Below, piece by piece: positions 17,768 to 27,115 of a stretch of DNA of 64,000 nt. Below the pieces are notes generated by a model. The model was not told the origin of the DNA and did no database searches. It was given only the letters and a program-made list of their open reading frames with translations. The translations under genes and the position numbers were made by a program. The stretch's first letter is position 1. Each line of letters starts with the position of its first letter. This DNA comes from Schwartzia succinivorans DSM 10502 (GTDB taxonomy: Bacteria; Bacillota; Negativicutes; Selenomonadales; Selenomonadaceae): NCBI RefSeq assembly GCF_900129225.1, contig NZ_FQUG01000002.1, positions 558,001-622,000 on the forward strand, read 5' to 3'.

Positions 17768-18520
17768 ATGGCAGAACAGAAATTTGTAACATTTGTGATC
17801 GAGCGCCAGGACGGCCCGGACAGCAAACCGTATACGCAGGAATTTGATGTACCTTATCGTCCTTCACTGAACGTTGTTGCGGCGCTCATGGAGATTCAGA
17901 AGAATCCAGTGACCAGAGACGGCAAGAAAGTCGCTCCGGTCGTATGGGAGTGCAACTGCCTTGAGAAGGTCTGCGGCGCATGCATGATGGTTATCAACGG
18001 AAAAGCTCAGCAGGCATGCTGCGCACTTATTGATAACCTTAAATGGCCGATTCACCTTGCACCGGCTCGTACGTTCCCTGTCATCAGAGACCTTCTGATT
18101 GACCGTACGGTTATGTTCGAGAGCCTGAAGCGTATTCAGGGCTGGATTAACGTCGATGGTACGTGGAAGGTTCACGAGGCTCCGCGCCAGAACCCGTACA
18201 CGGCTGCTACGGCTTATGAAATCTCGCACTGCATGACGTGCGGCTGCTGCCTCGAGGCTTGCCCGAACGTCGGACCGCAGTCCGACTTCATCGGACCTGC
18301 TCCGCTGGCACAGGCATACCTGTTCAACATCAATCCGACAGGTCAGTACGACGAAGAACAGCGTCTGAACGTCCTGATGGAAAAAGGCGGCATCACGAGC
18401 TGCGGAAACAGCCAGAACTGTGTCGAGGCTTGCCCGAAGGGAATCAAGCTCACGACGTATATCGCACAGCTCAACCGCGATGTCAACAAACAGGCACTCA
18501 GGAACATCTTCAATCATTGA
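17768..18520 (+). CDS. sdhB: Succinate dehydrogenase/fumarate reductase iron-sulfur subunit
   Basis: Electron-transfer subunit; 250 residues. A [2Fe-2S] ferredoxin-like domain has CNCLEKVCGACMM and the fourth Cys in QQACC. It is followed by a C-terminal domain with CMTCGCCLEACP and CGNSQNCVEACPKG, which supply the [4Fe-4S] and [3Fe-4S] ligands. Last gene of the operon; a strong terminator follows 15 bp later. Confidence 0.95.
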   Translation: MAEQKFVTFVIERQDGPDSKPYTQEFDVPYRPSLNVVAALMEIQKNPVTRDGKKVAPVVWECNCLEKVCGACMMVINGKAQQACCALIDNLKWPIHLAPARTFPVIRDLLIDRTVMFESLKRIQGWINVDGTWKVHEAPRQNPYTAATAYEISHCMTCGCCLEACPNVGPQSDFIGPAPLAQAYLFNINPTGQYDEEQRLNVLMEKGGITSCGNSQNCVEACPKGIKLTTYIAQLNRDVNKQALRNIFNH

Positions 18521-18534
18521 TATACGCACTACAA

Positions 18535-18567
18535 AAGGACACGGCTTTGGCCGTGTCCTTTTTTTGA
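18535..18567 (+). terminator. Intrinsic terminator after sdhB
   Basis: AAGGACACGGC (18535-18545) pairs with GCCGTGTCCTT (18550-18560), followed by a T run. It lies between convergent genes. Confidence 0.9.
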
Positions 18568-18574
18568 CTCATAA

Positions 18575-19459
18575 TTACTGTGGAATTTTGCGAAGCTCCA
18601 AGCCGTCTCCTGTGTTTTCCTTGGTGTCAAGCCATGTCAGCTTGCCGTCACGGAGAATGAAGAAAGCTTTGCCGTCGTCGTAGACCGTGTTGTCTGTTCC
18701 GCTGCCGTCATCAGTGTAGATGTAGTCGATGCGTGTTCCGTCATTGTTGCTGAACATGAGCCCGGAATAGCTGTTGTAGGTGCAGGAATAAATCCAACGG
18801 CTGCCCTCCGCGGCACTGTTTGCCCATTGAAGCTCTACGCGATAGCCTTCCTTATCACGGCTGACTGTGGCATAGCATCGGCCGTATGCCCATACTCCGA
18901 GATAATCCTCGGCCTTTACGTTTTTGCTTGTGGCGTGATATACATCCTTGGGGTCGCGCATGAAGTGTATTGCGCCGTCATGACCTGAGCGGAGATCAGT
19001 CTGCACCGCAGCATTTTTCTCCTTTGGGAAAGCCGCCCGAAGCGCGAATGCACTTTTATAAACGGAAAACCATGGGGAAGCGGTACCCTCGTCCTCAAGG
19101 TTCAAACCGCCTTCCTCATAGAATGAGTACCAAAGAGATTTGGAGCCGTCAGGGTGTACCTCAGCAGTAACCATCACAACACCGAAGGACTTGCTGCCGT
19201 TCTTGCAGACGGCTTCATATTTTCCGTCCGCATAGATTGTCAGCATGCGCGCGTTTGGAACGTCAGCCTCATACCACGTACCGGCAATGGGCTGAATGCT
19301 GCTCTCAGCGGCGGTGAGGGCCTTCGTAGCGGCGGTGACGACGATTTCGGGAGGGATGGGCGCGGACTCGGCTGCGGCGACACCTCCGAAGAGACATCCC
19401 GCAAATCCTAATGCAAGCGCAGGACGAATGCATTTGCGTATTTTCTCATACAAAATCAT
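18575..19459 (-). CDS. Secreted protein of unknown function
   Basis: Not recognised. 294 residues with a signal peptide (about 1-31, ending near GGVAAAES). The mature part appears to hold two related beta-rich halves, each opening with a G-x-W pattern: GTWYEADVPNARMLTIYADG at about 60 and GVWAYGRCYATVSRD at about 187. This recalls small lipocalin-like or heme-binding barrels, but no family is certain. AAAGGAG on the minus strand precedes the ATG. The next gene upstream on the strand is another small secreted protein 25 bp away, so the two likely form an operon. Confidence 0.75.
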   Translation of the reverse strand: MILYEKIRKCIRPALALGFAGCLFGGVAAAESAPIPPEIVVTAATKALTAAESSIQPIAGTWYEADVPNARMLTIYADGKYEAVCKNGSKSFGVVMVTAEVHPDGSKSLWYSFYEEGGLNLEDEGTASPWFSVYKSAFALRAAFPKEKNAAVQTDLRSGHDGAIHFMRDPKDVYHATSKNVKAEDYLGVWAYGRCYATVSRDKEGYRVELQWANSAAEGSRWIYSCTYNSYSGLMFSNNDGTRIDYIYTDDGSGTDNTVYDDGKAFFILRDGKLTWLDTKENTGDGLELRKIPQ

Positions 19460-19484
19460 AAACCATTGCTCCTTTCAGTTGTTA

Positions 19485-19889
19485 TCAGCCTGCTGACTTT
19501 TCCCAATGTGTGACGGTATGACTGCGGAAACGATATTTTCCATGATATTCGGGGATATCCGGATGCTGTATATAGCAGGTGTACGCCACGTATTCATGCG
19601 CGGGAACATATACATCGTCTACAGAGTGGCGGATGCCGTAATCAGACCACATTTCCTGCCCGTTGTCAGCGAAGAGTTTCAGGTCTATGTCTGTCCATTT
19701 GACGTAGGCAGCCTGGTCACCGACATTTTCGAAGTAGCCGACTATCTCTGCCTCACCGGCTTCATGCAGATAGACGTGTTCAACACTGAACTTGATGGTG
19801 GGACGAGCCTGTGCCGACGTGGGCATTACAGCTGTGATAACCAGGGTTAAGAATAGAAGTGTGAAAAATTTGGCTGCGAATGATTTCAT
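19485..19889 (-). CDS. Small secreted protein of unknown function
   Basis: 134 residues with a clear signal peptide (about 1-28, ending AQA). The mature part looks like a single beta-sandwich domain, with IKFSVEHVYLHEAGEAEIVG and a VYVPAHEYVAYTCYI strand, similar in style to domains that follow N-terminal sorting signals in exported proteins. No catalytic motif. AAAGGAGG on the minus strand sets the ATG. First gene of the minus-strand pair with the 294-residue secreted protein. Confidence 0.75.
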   Translation of the reverse strand: MKSFAAKFFTLLFLTLVITAVMPTSAQARPTIKFSVEHVYLHEAGEAEIVGYFENVGDQAAYVKWTDIDLKLFADNGQEMWSDYGIRHSVDDVYVPAHEYVAYTCYIQHPDIPEYHGKYRFRSHTVTHWEKSAG

Positions 19890-20084
19890 GGGGTACCCTC
19901 CTTTGTGACGTAAATGTATTTTTTTGATTCTGATTTCATTCTAAACGTCGGCATTTAACCCTGTCAATTCTGCCGTATGGTCATTTTGCCCTATGATTTA
20001 ATAATAATATAGTAAAGAACTCTTTCTGATTTTGGCGTATAATAATATGGGGAGATTTTGTGATGACTAACAGGAGGGGAGATA

Positions 20085-21860
20085 GTGAAATTCAAGAAAC
20101 CGGCAGGATTGTTATTGGCGGCATTGCTGACTGCAAATACGTCGTTTGCGGCACAGGCGGAGGAAAATCTTTATGAGCCGCAGCTTTCCTATGGAGCTTA
20201 TGTTGATACCTACAATAGTGAATCTGAGGGTAGATTGTCGCCGGAGACTAATCCTGCGGTGCGCATCGTAAAGGATTTTTTCAATTACTGGGAACCGGGA
20301 GAGGACGGGTTTTCCGGGAAACGTTTGCGCCCTGATATTCTCGATTACGATCTGCATCTTTTGGAGAAATATACCAACGAGCGAACACCGGAGCAGGAGG
20401 CTTCAGATTATTTTGATGAGCGTAGAAATTACGGCTACAGTTTGATAACCGGGTTTGGGCCTTATCTGCCTTCCTATGTGGAAGGCTCCGGTATTTACAC
20501 GATTCAGACTGAGCTTCCGGAGAAGGGGGCGGATAAGCTGCCGAAGCGCCTAACGGAAAATCCTTTAGGCAATCCCGATTCGGAGCTGGGAGCGTGTGTC
20601 AGATTTGCGGAATATTTGCAGGAGACGGACCTGCCTTCACTGCAAGTAGTGAAGAAAGCCTTTCGCTATCTTCGTCCTTTCCGACGTTCTGATACTGTCA
20701 AGCTTAATCCTTATGTGGCAGGCGCTGTTAAAAAGAAATCGGAAAAAGACTATGGCTATACAAGCGGTCATACGATGCGGTCTTACCTCATAGGACTTGG
20801 ATATGCCTATATGTTTCCGCAGCGCTATCAGGAATTTTTGACACGGGCCTCGGAAATCGGATTCAGCCGTAACCGCATGGGACGTCATAACTGCCTTGAT
20901 GTGGTGGGCGGACGTATGATTGGTACGGCAAATGCAGCGGCATTTTTCAATGCTCCGGAGAATGCTGAGATGAAAAGAGCGGCATACGAAGCGGCTCAGT
21001 CTTATCTCGTACCGGACCCGGATGCACCGGATGATTTTTCTGATAAGGAGAAAAACCGTGCTCTTTATACTGAGCGGCTGACATATAATTTCCCGACTGT
21101 CGGGGACACGACGAAGCCAATGGTTGTTCCTAAGGGCGCCGAGGTGCTTTTGGAAACACGTTTCCCGTATCTTACTAAGAATCAGATTCGCACGGTGCTT
21201 TACACCACGGGGATTTCCTCCGGATATCCTGTATGTGATGATGAAGAAGGCTGGGGCAGACTGAATCTTTTCGCGGCGGCAGACGGCTATGGCGCGTTTC
21301 TCTCTGAGACTGTCGTAACAATGAATATGCAGAATGGCGGTTTTTCGGCGCGTGATACATGGGGGAATGATATCACAGGAGAAGGAAGTCTTGTAAAGCG
21401 CGGAACAGGTACTCTGGTGCTGGCAGGGAAGAACACCTATAAAGGCGGAACGAGAATAGAGTCAGGTGTCCTTGAGGCGGCAGACCGCACAGCCTTTGGA
21501 AGCGGAAGGGTAGATGTGAACGGCGGAATCATGGCTGAATGCGTCAATGGTCCATTTGATATCCTGAATTCTCTTGAGGTATCAAAGGATTCGGTTATGG
21601 TGTTTACAATCGGAGGCCCGCAGGATGTCATTAATGTATCAGGTAGGGCCCGTATTGACGGAAAGCTTCGTATTGTGCTCTCAAATGAATGGCAGCCGAA
21701 ATCCCGGGAAATTCTTCACGCACAGCAGGGTATCAAGGGTGATTTCAGCCGTGTTCAGATAGAAGGACTTCCTGTCGGTTTTAAGGCAGAGGTGCAAAAG
21801 AAAGGCAAAGGACTTTGGCTCATGGTGAAAAAGGAAAATGAGGAGAATCCAAATGCGTAA
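20085..21860 (+). CDS. Secreted PAP2-type acid phosphatase fused to an autotransporter-type repeat
   Basis: 591 residues starting at GTG 20085 after AGGAGGGGAG, with a signal peptide (about 1-23). Residues 60-310 form a class A acid phosphatase/PAP2 domain: the YTSGHT motif with His229, and SRNRMGRHNCLDVVGG with His268 as the likely phosphohistidine nucleophile region. Residues from about 430 carry an autotransporter-associated beta-strand repeat (LVKRGTGTLVLAGKNTYKGG, then IESGVLEAAD). No C-terminal beta-barrel is visible, so it is not a complete autotransporter. The stop overlaps the ptsI start by 8 bp. Likely hydrolyses phosphomonoesters outside the inner membrane. Confidence 0.85.
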   Translation: MKFKKPAGLLLAALLTANTSFAAQAEENLYEPQLSYGAYVDTYNSESEGRLSPETNPAVRIVKDFFNYWEPGEDGFSGKRLRPDILDYDLHLLEKYTNERTPEQEASDYFDERRNYGYSLITGFGPYLPSYVEGSGIYTIQTELPEKGADKLPKRLTENPLGNPDSELGACVRFAEYLQETDLPSLQVVKKAFRYLRPFRRSDTVKLNPYVAGAVKKKSEKDYGYTSGHTMRSYLIGLGYAYMFPQRYQEFLTRASEIGFSRNRMGRHNCLDVVGGRMIGTANAAAFFNAPENAEMKRAAYEAAQSYLVPDPDAPDDFSDKEKNRALYTERLTYNFPTVGDTTKPMVVPKGAEVLLETRFPYLTKNQIRTVLYTTGISSGYPVCDDEEGWGRLNLFAAADGYGAFLSETVVTMNMQNGGFSARDTWGNDITGEGSLVKRGTGTLVLAGKNTYKGGTRIESGVLEAADRTAFGSGRVDVNGGIMAECVNGPFDILNSLEVSKDSVMVFTIGGPQDVINVSGRARIDGKLRIVLSNEWQPKSREILHAQQGIKGDFSRVQIEGLPVGFKAEVQKKGKGLWLMVKKENEENPNA

Positions 21861-23523
21861 AGAATTGAAGGGAAGAGGGGCCTCCGAAGGTATCGCTTTT
21901 GGTGCGGTGTGGTTTCCTGCAAAAGGAATCAGCAAAATAGCAGAAGGCTACAAAAAAGAGGATGCACAGCGTGAGCACGAAAAACTGGATTCAGCCGTAA
22001 AACGCACAGCTGAACGTATGAACAGTCTGGCAGATAATGCAAGAAAACGAGGAGAGACGGCTCAGGCTGACGTTCTTGAGGCACATGCCATGATTGTTGA
22101 GGATCCTTTGATTCTTGAGGCAGCAGATAAGCTGATTGAAGAGGGCAGCGGTGCTCAGGATGCCATTATGCAGGCAGCGGAGGAACAGGCGAAGTGCCTT
22201 GCTGCCATTGATGATGAATATCTGAAGGAACGTGCTGTTGATGTGCGTCAGGCTGCGCACGAGGTCGCCACAGAGCTCTGCGGAGGCAATCGTGAAGCAA
22301 TACCTGAAGGAAAGGTCATTATTGCAGGGGTGGATGTAGAGCCTGCACAGATTGCGGCTGTTCCAAAGGAGCAGCTGTCAGGTATCATTCTCTGCGGAGG
22401 TACGTCCCTGGGACATGCGTGTATTCTGGCACGTGAGCGTGGCATACCTGCAGTGTCACTAAATGAAACGGCATTTTCAGAGCTTTCCGCAGGCATTGAG
22501 GTTCTCGTTGACGGTTCATGTGGAGCTGTTATTGTCGAGCCTTCCGCAGAAGAAATAAAGAAGGCAGAGAAAACAGCTGTTTCAGAAGAGGCTTTGCACG
22601 GACCTGCAGTCATGAGAGATGGTGCAGAGGTGACACTCCGTGCCAATGTCGGAAATGCGGAAGAAGCAGTTGAATCACAGAAAAAAGGTGCTTCGGGAAT
22701 AGGGTTGTTCCGTTCAGAGTTCCTTTTTATAGGCAGGGACAGTCTTCCTGATGAGGAAGAACAGTATGAAGCGTACAAAAAAGCAGTCGAGGCGTGCGGT
22801 AAAGCTCCCTGTATAATACGTACTCTTGATGTAGGCGGTGATAAAAAGCTTCCTGCGTTTCCAATACCAAAGGAAGACAATCCGTTCCTCGGTGTCAGGG
22901 GCATACGGGCAGAGCTTCGGAATGAATCGGTTCTCAGAACACAGCTTCGTGCGCTCCTTCGCGCGGCGGCATGCGGTCACTGTGCCGTGATGCTTCCAAT
23001 GGTCACGAATCCGTCGGAAATTGACAGGGTGAAGGTGATTGCCGGGGAAGAGCTTATGGCATTAAAAGAAGAGGGCAAAGAAGCAGTTCTTCCCAATTTC
23101 GGCGCTATGATAGAGACTCCTGCCGCGGCGGTTTGTGCTGAGAATATTGCGAAGCATGCAGGCTTTTTCAGTATAGGCACCAACGACCTTGCGCAGTACA
23201 CACTTGCGGCAGACCGCACTAATGAGGCTGTAGCTGATATAGGCGATGCGCTTCACCCTGCGGTGCTTCGTCTCATCAAACATACGATTGAAGCGGCCAA
23301 TGCCGCAGGCATACCTGTGACAATATGCGGTGAGATTGCATCAGATGCCTTGGCTGCGCCTATACTTGCGGCTATGGGGCGTGTTGCCCTGAGCATGGGA
23401 GCAGGCTCTCTTTCTCGTGTACGAAGCGCGCTGAAAAAGGTTTCTACGGAGGAAGCGGGAGAAAAGCTCGAAAAGGCGCTTTCACTTGAAGACGCGAAAG
23501 CTGTACGGGAATTTTTGAAATAG
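21853..23523 (+). CDS. ptsI: Phosphoenolpyruvate-protein phosphotransferase (PTS enzyme I)
   Basis: Takes phosphate from PEP and passes it to HPr. 556 residues, near the usual length. The N-terminal domain has the phospho-histidine loop CGGTSLGHACILAR with His188, one residue longer before His than the common GGRTSH form. The C-terminal TIM barrel has GIGLFRSEFLF, TLDVGGDKKLPAF, SIGTNDLAQYTLAADR and catalytic Cys492 in ICGEIASD. The start is ATG 21853, set by GAGGAGAA, inside the end of the phosphatase gene. No HPr or sugar permease gene lies nearby, so a regulatory or nitrogen-PTS-like role is possible. Confidence 0.88.
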   Translation: MRKELKGRGASEGIAFGAVWFPAKGISKIAEGYKKEDAQREHEKLDSAVKRTAERMNSLADNARKRGETAQADVLEAHAMIVEDPLILEAADKLIEEGSGAQDAIMQAAEEQAKCLAAIDDEYLKERAVDVRQAAHEVATELCGGNREAIPEGKVIIAGVDVEPAQIAAVPKEQLSGIILCGGTSLGHACILARERGIPAVSLNETAFSELSAGIEVLVDGSCGAVIVEPSAEEIKKAEKTAVSEEALHGPAVMRDGAEVTLRANVGNAEEAVESQKKGASGIGLFRSEFLFIGRDSLPDEEEQYEAYKKAVEACGKAPCIIRTLDVGGDKKLPAFPIPKEDNPFLGVRGIRAELRNESVLRTQLRALLRAAACGHCAVMLPMVTNPSEIDRVKVIAGEELMALKEEGKEAVLPNFGAMIETPAAAVCAENIAKHAGFFSIGTNDLAQYTLAADRTNEAVADIGDALHPAVLRLIKHTIEAANAAGIPVTICGEIASDALAAPILAAMGRVALSMGAGSLSRVRSALKKVSTEEAGEKLEKALSLEDAKAVREFLK

Positions 23524-23580
23524 AATGATTTCTGCTATACTATCAAATATCAGATATTTAAAAAGAAAGGAGGCGGCGGA

Positions 23581-24909
23581 ATGGAGCTGGACTCACTTTT
23601 TCAGGCGCCAGAGGCAGAACAGCCGCTGGCGGCAAGGCTTCGCCCCGAGACCTTGGATGAGTTCGTCGGACAGCGGCAGCTGATTGGTGAAGGCAAGGTG
23701 CTCCGCCGTCTTATCGAGGCTGACCGAATATCCTCTATGATATTCTGGGGGCCTCCGGGAGTCGGAAAGACAACGCTGGCGCGGATAATAGCACATACGA
23801 CCAAGTCCTCTTTTATAGATTTTTCCGCCGTAACAAGCGGAATAAAGGAAATACGCGGAGTAATGCAGCAGGCAGAGGAAAATCGACGCTATGGCGACCG
23901 CACTATAGTATTTGTAGACGAGATACATCGCTTCAATAAAGCACAGCAGGACGCGTTCCTTCCTTTCGTGGAAAAGGGAAGCATAGTCCTCATCGGCGCG
24001 ACAACGGAAAATCCTTCTTTTGAGGTCAACGGCGCTCTTTTGTCCAGATGCAAGGTTTTTGTGATGCAGGCTCACACGGTAGAAGACATCACAGAGCTTT
24101 TGAAGCGTGCTATTCACGATCCGCGCGGCTTCGGAAATGAAAAGGTCGTAATTGATGATGATGACCTTGAGCTTATAGCAAATTTTGCCAACGGTGATGC
24201 CCGTTCCGCGCTCTCAACACTTGAAATGGTTGTTCTGAACGGTGATGTCACAAAGAAGGGAATTGTCGTCACCAAAGAAATTATAGAGCAGTGCACATCG
24301 AAGAAGTCACTTCTTTATGATAAAAATGGCGAGGAACACTATAACCTGATATCAGCGCTTCATAAATCCATGAGAAATTCCGACCCTGATGCGGCTGTTT
24401 ACTGGCTGGCGCGTATGCTTGAAGCAGGGGAGGATCCACTGTTTATAGCACGTCGTATTACAAGGTTCGCGGCAGAGGATGTAGGGCTGGCGGATCCGCG
24501 TGCTTTGGAGATAGCGATTGCTGCCTATCAGGCATGTCACTTCATCGGTATGCCTGAGTGCAACGTTCATCTTACAGAGGCAGCTGTGTACATGGCTCTT
24601 GCACCGAAATCAAATGCTATGGAGAGCGCATATTTTGCAGCACGGGATGATGCAATGAAAATGCTTGATGAGCCTGTGCCCCTCGTTATCAGAAACGCAC
24701 CGACGCGGCTGATGAAAAATCTCGGATATGGCAAAGGGTATCAGTACGCTCATGACACGAAGGAGAAGGTTACCAACATGCAGTGCATGCCGGACAGTCT
24801 TATCGGGCGTACCTATTATCACCCGACAGATCAGGGGTTTGAGCCGCGGTTTAAGACACGCATGGAAGAACTCAAGGCATGGAAACGCCAGCACGGCTGG
24901 AAGGGATAA
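23581..24909 (+). CDS. rarA: Replication-associated recombination protein A (RarA/MgsA AAA+ ATPase)
   Basis: Cytosolic AAA+ ATPase, related to clamp-loader subunits, acting at stalled replication forks. 442 residues. The N-terminus has PLAARLRPETLDEFVGQ, Walker A GPPGVGKTT and Walker B VFVDEIHRF, followed by sensor 1 GATTENPSF and the arginine finger region LLSRCKV. The tetramerisation C-terminus has YKGKGYQYAHD-like GYGKGYQYAHD. AAAGGAGG precedes the ATG. TATACT at 23535 may be its -10 box. Confidence 0.95.
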   Translation: MELDSLFQAPEAEQPLAARLRPETLDEFVGQRQLIGEGKVLRRLIEADRISSMIFWGPPGVGKTTLARIIAHTTKSSFIDFSAVTSGIKEIRGVMQQAEENRRYGDRTIVFVDEIHRFNKAQQDAFLPFVEKGSIVLIGATTENPSFEVNGALLSRCKVFVMQAHTVEDITELLKRAIHDPRGFGNEKVVIDDDDLELIANFANGDARSALSTLEMVVLNGDVTKKGIVVTKEIIEQCTSKKSLLYDKNGEEHYNLISALHKSMRNSDPDAAVYWLARMLEAGEDPLFIARRITRFAAEDVGLADPRALEIAIAAYQACHFIGMPECNVHLTEAAVYMALAPKSNAMESAYFAARDDAMKMLDEPVPLVIRNAPTRLMKNLGYGKGYQYAHDTKEKVTNMQCMPDSLIGRTYYHPTDQGFEPRFKTRMEELKAWKRQHGWKG

Positions 24910-24958
24910 GAAATACTTTGAGGTTTGTGTAAGAGTTTAGGGAGTAGGAAAAAGACAG

Positions 24959-25756
24959 ATGGACAGAACGGTCATTTATTATTTTTCGGCAACAGGCAAT
25001 TCTCTTTATACGGCAAGACAGCTTCGCGATGCCATTGACGGCGTCGTCCTGCGCTCTATGCCTGAGGAGCTTAGAAATGACGAGATAATTGCAGACGCGG
25101 AGCGGGTAGGTTTTGTTTTTCCGATGCATTACTTCGGACTCCCGATGGTAGTGGAAGATTTTTTGCGCCGTGTTGACGTATCAAAGGCGCGTTATATTTT
25201 TGCAATCGCCACCTGTGGCGTTCCTTTCATGGGGACTCCGTTTATCGCGCTGAACGGGATATTGGAAGCTCAGGGCAGAAAGCTTGATGCGGCGTGGTTT
25301 GTGCGTCGTGTTTCAAACTATATAATGATGAATGACATCCCCTCAGGCTGGCGTATAAGCATCCGCGAGTGGATGGCGCGCCGTATGATGAAGAAAATCA
25401 CCGCCTATGTAAAAGCGGAAAGCCCGCATTCAGTCTGGGAGTACCTTCCTGAGGCCATGACGAAATTCAGAACGGAGTGGATGGGAAGGAAGAAAATGCT
25501 GGATGAGGATTTCACATGTGACGCAGAAAAATGTATTCACTGCGGCATGTGTGAGCATGTCTGCCCTGTTGGCAACATCCTGCGCCCTGAGGGGAAGCCC
25601 GTCTGGCAGCATAACTGCACGGAATGTCTGGCGTGCCTTCATATATGTCCACAGCATGCCATAAACAAAGGCCCAAAAACGGAAAAACGGCATCGTTACC
25701 GTCATAAGGGAATCCAGCCCAAGGAGCTGCTGATGTCCCGCAACGTGGAAGAATAA
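24959..25756 (+). CDS. EFR1-type ferredoxin with flavodoxin domain
   Basis: Electron carrier of unknown partner. 265 residues: an N-terminal flavodoxin-like FMN domain (YYFSATGNSLYTARQL, FVFPMHYFGLP, ATCGVPF) followed by two [4Fe-4S] motifs, CIHCGMCEHVCP at about 197 and CTECLACLHICP at about 220. This is the architecture called EFR1 in anaerobes. It starts at ATG 24959 after GGGAGTAGGA and lies 49 bp after rarA and 16 bp before the CdaR-type regulator. It may share a transcript with either; no functional link is evident. Confidence 0.9.
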   Translation: MDRTVIYYFSATGNSLYTARQLRDAIDGVVLRSMPEELRNDEIIADAERVGFVFPMHYFGLPMVVEDFLRRVDVSKARYIFAIATCGVPFMGTPFIALNGILEAQGRKLDAAWFVRRVSNYIMMNDIPSGWRISIREWMARRMMKKITAYVKAESPHSVWEYLPEAMTKFRTEWMGRKKMLDEDFTCDAEKCIHCGMCEHVCPVGNILRPEGKPVWQHNCTECLACLHICPQHAINKGPKTEKRHRYRHKGIQPKELLMSRNVEE

Positions 25757-25772
25757 ACAGGAGGCTCTCTGA

Positions 25773-26939
25773 ATGTTTCTCGCAGCCCGTCAGGCACAGG
25801 ATATAGTTGAGGAAATCGGTGCTATCGTAAAACAGAATATCAACATGATGGACGAGCAGGGAGTCATCATTGCCAGTACGGACAAAAATCGTGTCGGGAG
25901 CTTTCATGAAGCCGCCAAACGCATCATAGACGAGGAGCTTTCTGAGCTTTATGTTACTGCGGAAGCGGCAAAAAAAGCCGTACCGCCCATGCGTGCCGGC
26001 ATAAATCTCCCCATAGAGTACCAGCATCATATTGTCGGGGTAATCGGCGTAACTGGTGACTATGAACAGGTCATAGGCTTTGGACAGATTGTTAAGAAAA
26101 TGACGGAAATTCTCATACGAGAACGTGAGCGTGAGGACGAAAAACGTCTCGACCTTCGTGTAATAAGCCGCTTTCTTGAGGACTGGGTACTGGGCGCGGG
26201 TATTCTGCGGCCTACTCTTTTGGAGGAACGCGGACGTCAGCTTGGTATCGACATAACAAGACCTCGGCGTGTCATGGTCGTAAGTATGGATGATGTGGAG
26301 GACTACATTGACTCCCTGCCGGGACAGGAGCTCATTGAAAACATTGAAAATGCTGTACTGGAAATAATTCACAGGATTCCGGCTGCCCTTGTACTAAGAA
26401 ATGCAGCCCGTCAGATTCTGCTTCTTCCTGAGGAGGATGACGACAAGCTCATGGCGCTCGCGAAGGAGCTTAGGAAAATGGTTCACGAGCGCTTCGGACA
26501 GAGCCTCCGCGTGGGAATCGACGGACTGAGCCGCAATATGCATGAGGCCTACGGGCAGGCAGACCGCGCATGGCGTATCGCGGCAAATAAGGAAGATAAA
26601 ATAGTCCTTTTCAGCCGACTTGACCTTGGCATGTTCCTTCAGGAAATTTCAACTCAGACGAAATTCGACTACCTTCATAAAATTTTTCACGCATACACCG
26701 TAGAAGAGCGAAAACCTGTCATGGAGGTATTGAGGGCGTACTTCGAAGCCGACGGCTCACTGACCAAGGCATCAGAAATGCTGTTTATTCATAAAAACAC
26801 GCTTCAGTACAAGCTGCACCGCATCGCACAGCTGACAGGATATGATATAAGAAAGCCAAGAGAAGCTGCAGTCTTTGCCATGGCGCTGATGTTCTTTGAT
26901 GAAACACAGAGAGGCAAGGATGTGGGGATAGAAAAATAA
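25773..26939 (+). CDS. cdaR: CdaR-family (sugar diacid) transcriptional regulator
   Basis: DNA-binding activator of 388 residues. An N-terminal sugar-diacid-recognition domain (1-135, with GVIGVTGDYEQVIGFGQIV) is followed by a GGDEF-like middle region. A C-terminal PucR-type helix-turn-helix (GSLTKASEMLFIHKNTLQYKLHRI, 330-360) completes the protein. In other bacteria CdaR responds to glycerate or sugar diacids and controls glycerate kinase and GntP/gud/gar genes. A GntP permease and a glycerate kinase lie 3.5 kb downstream, which fits. Start after AGGAGG; terminator follows. Confidence 0.88.
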   Translation: MFLAARQAQDIVEEIGAIVKQNINMMDEQGVIIASTDKNRVGSFHEAAKRIIDEELSELYVTAEAAKKAVPPMRAGINLPIEYQHHIVGVIGVTGDYEQVIGFGQIVKKMTEILIREREREDEKRLDLRVISRFLEDWVLGAGILRPTLLEERGRQLGIDITRPRRVMVVSMDDVEDYIDSLPGQELIENIENAVLEIIHRIPAALVLRNAARQILLLPEEDDDKLMALAKELRKMVHERFGQSLRVGIDGLSRNMHEAYGQADRAWRIAANKEDKIVLFSRLDLGMFLQEISTQTKFDYLHKIFHAYTVEERKPVMEVLRAYFEADGSLTKASEMLFIHKNTLQYKLHRIAQLTGYDIRKPREAAVFAMALMFFDETQRGKDVGIEK

Positions 26940-26959
26940 AATTTCAAACGGCATAACAA

Positions 26960-27013
26960 AAAACGGAGAGTATCAACGAAGCAAAGACTTCAAAGATGCT
27001 CTCCGTTTTGTTT
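26960..27013 (+). terminator. Intrinsic terminator after cdaR
   Basis: A 15-bp stem with one G-U pair, 26960-26974 with 26995-27009, has a 20-nt loop and then TTTTGTTT. Confidence 0.85.
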
Positions 27014-27070
27014 GTATGGGGAAGTGTCTTAATATTTGCGATGTGTACTAAAAAACACAATATGCGCTAC

Positions 27071-27108
27071 CAATACGATGACCACAAAAGTGACCATCGT
27101 TCAACAAC
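27071..27108 (+). repeat. Dispersed palindromic repeat, copy A
   Basis: CAATACGATGACCACAAAAG followed by TGACCATCGTTCAAC. Nearly the same palindrome occurs at 27334 and 28079; the arms CGATGGTCAC and GTGACCATCG flank an AA/AAAA loop. Confidence 0.75.
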
Positions 27109-27115
27109 AATAAAT

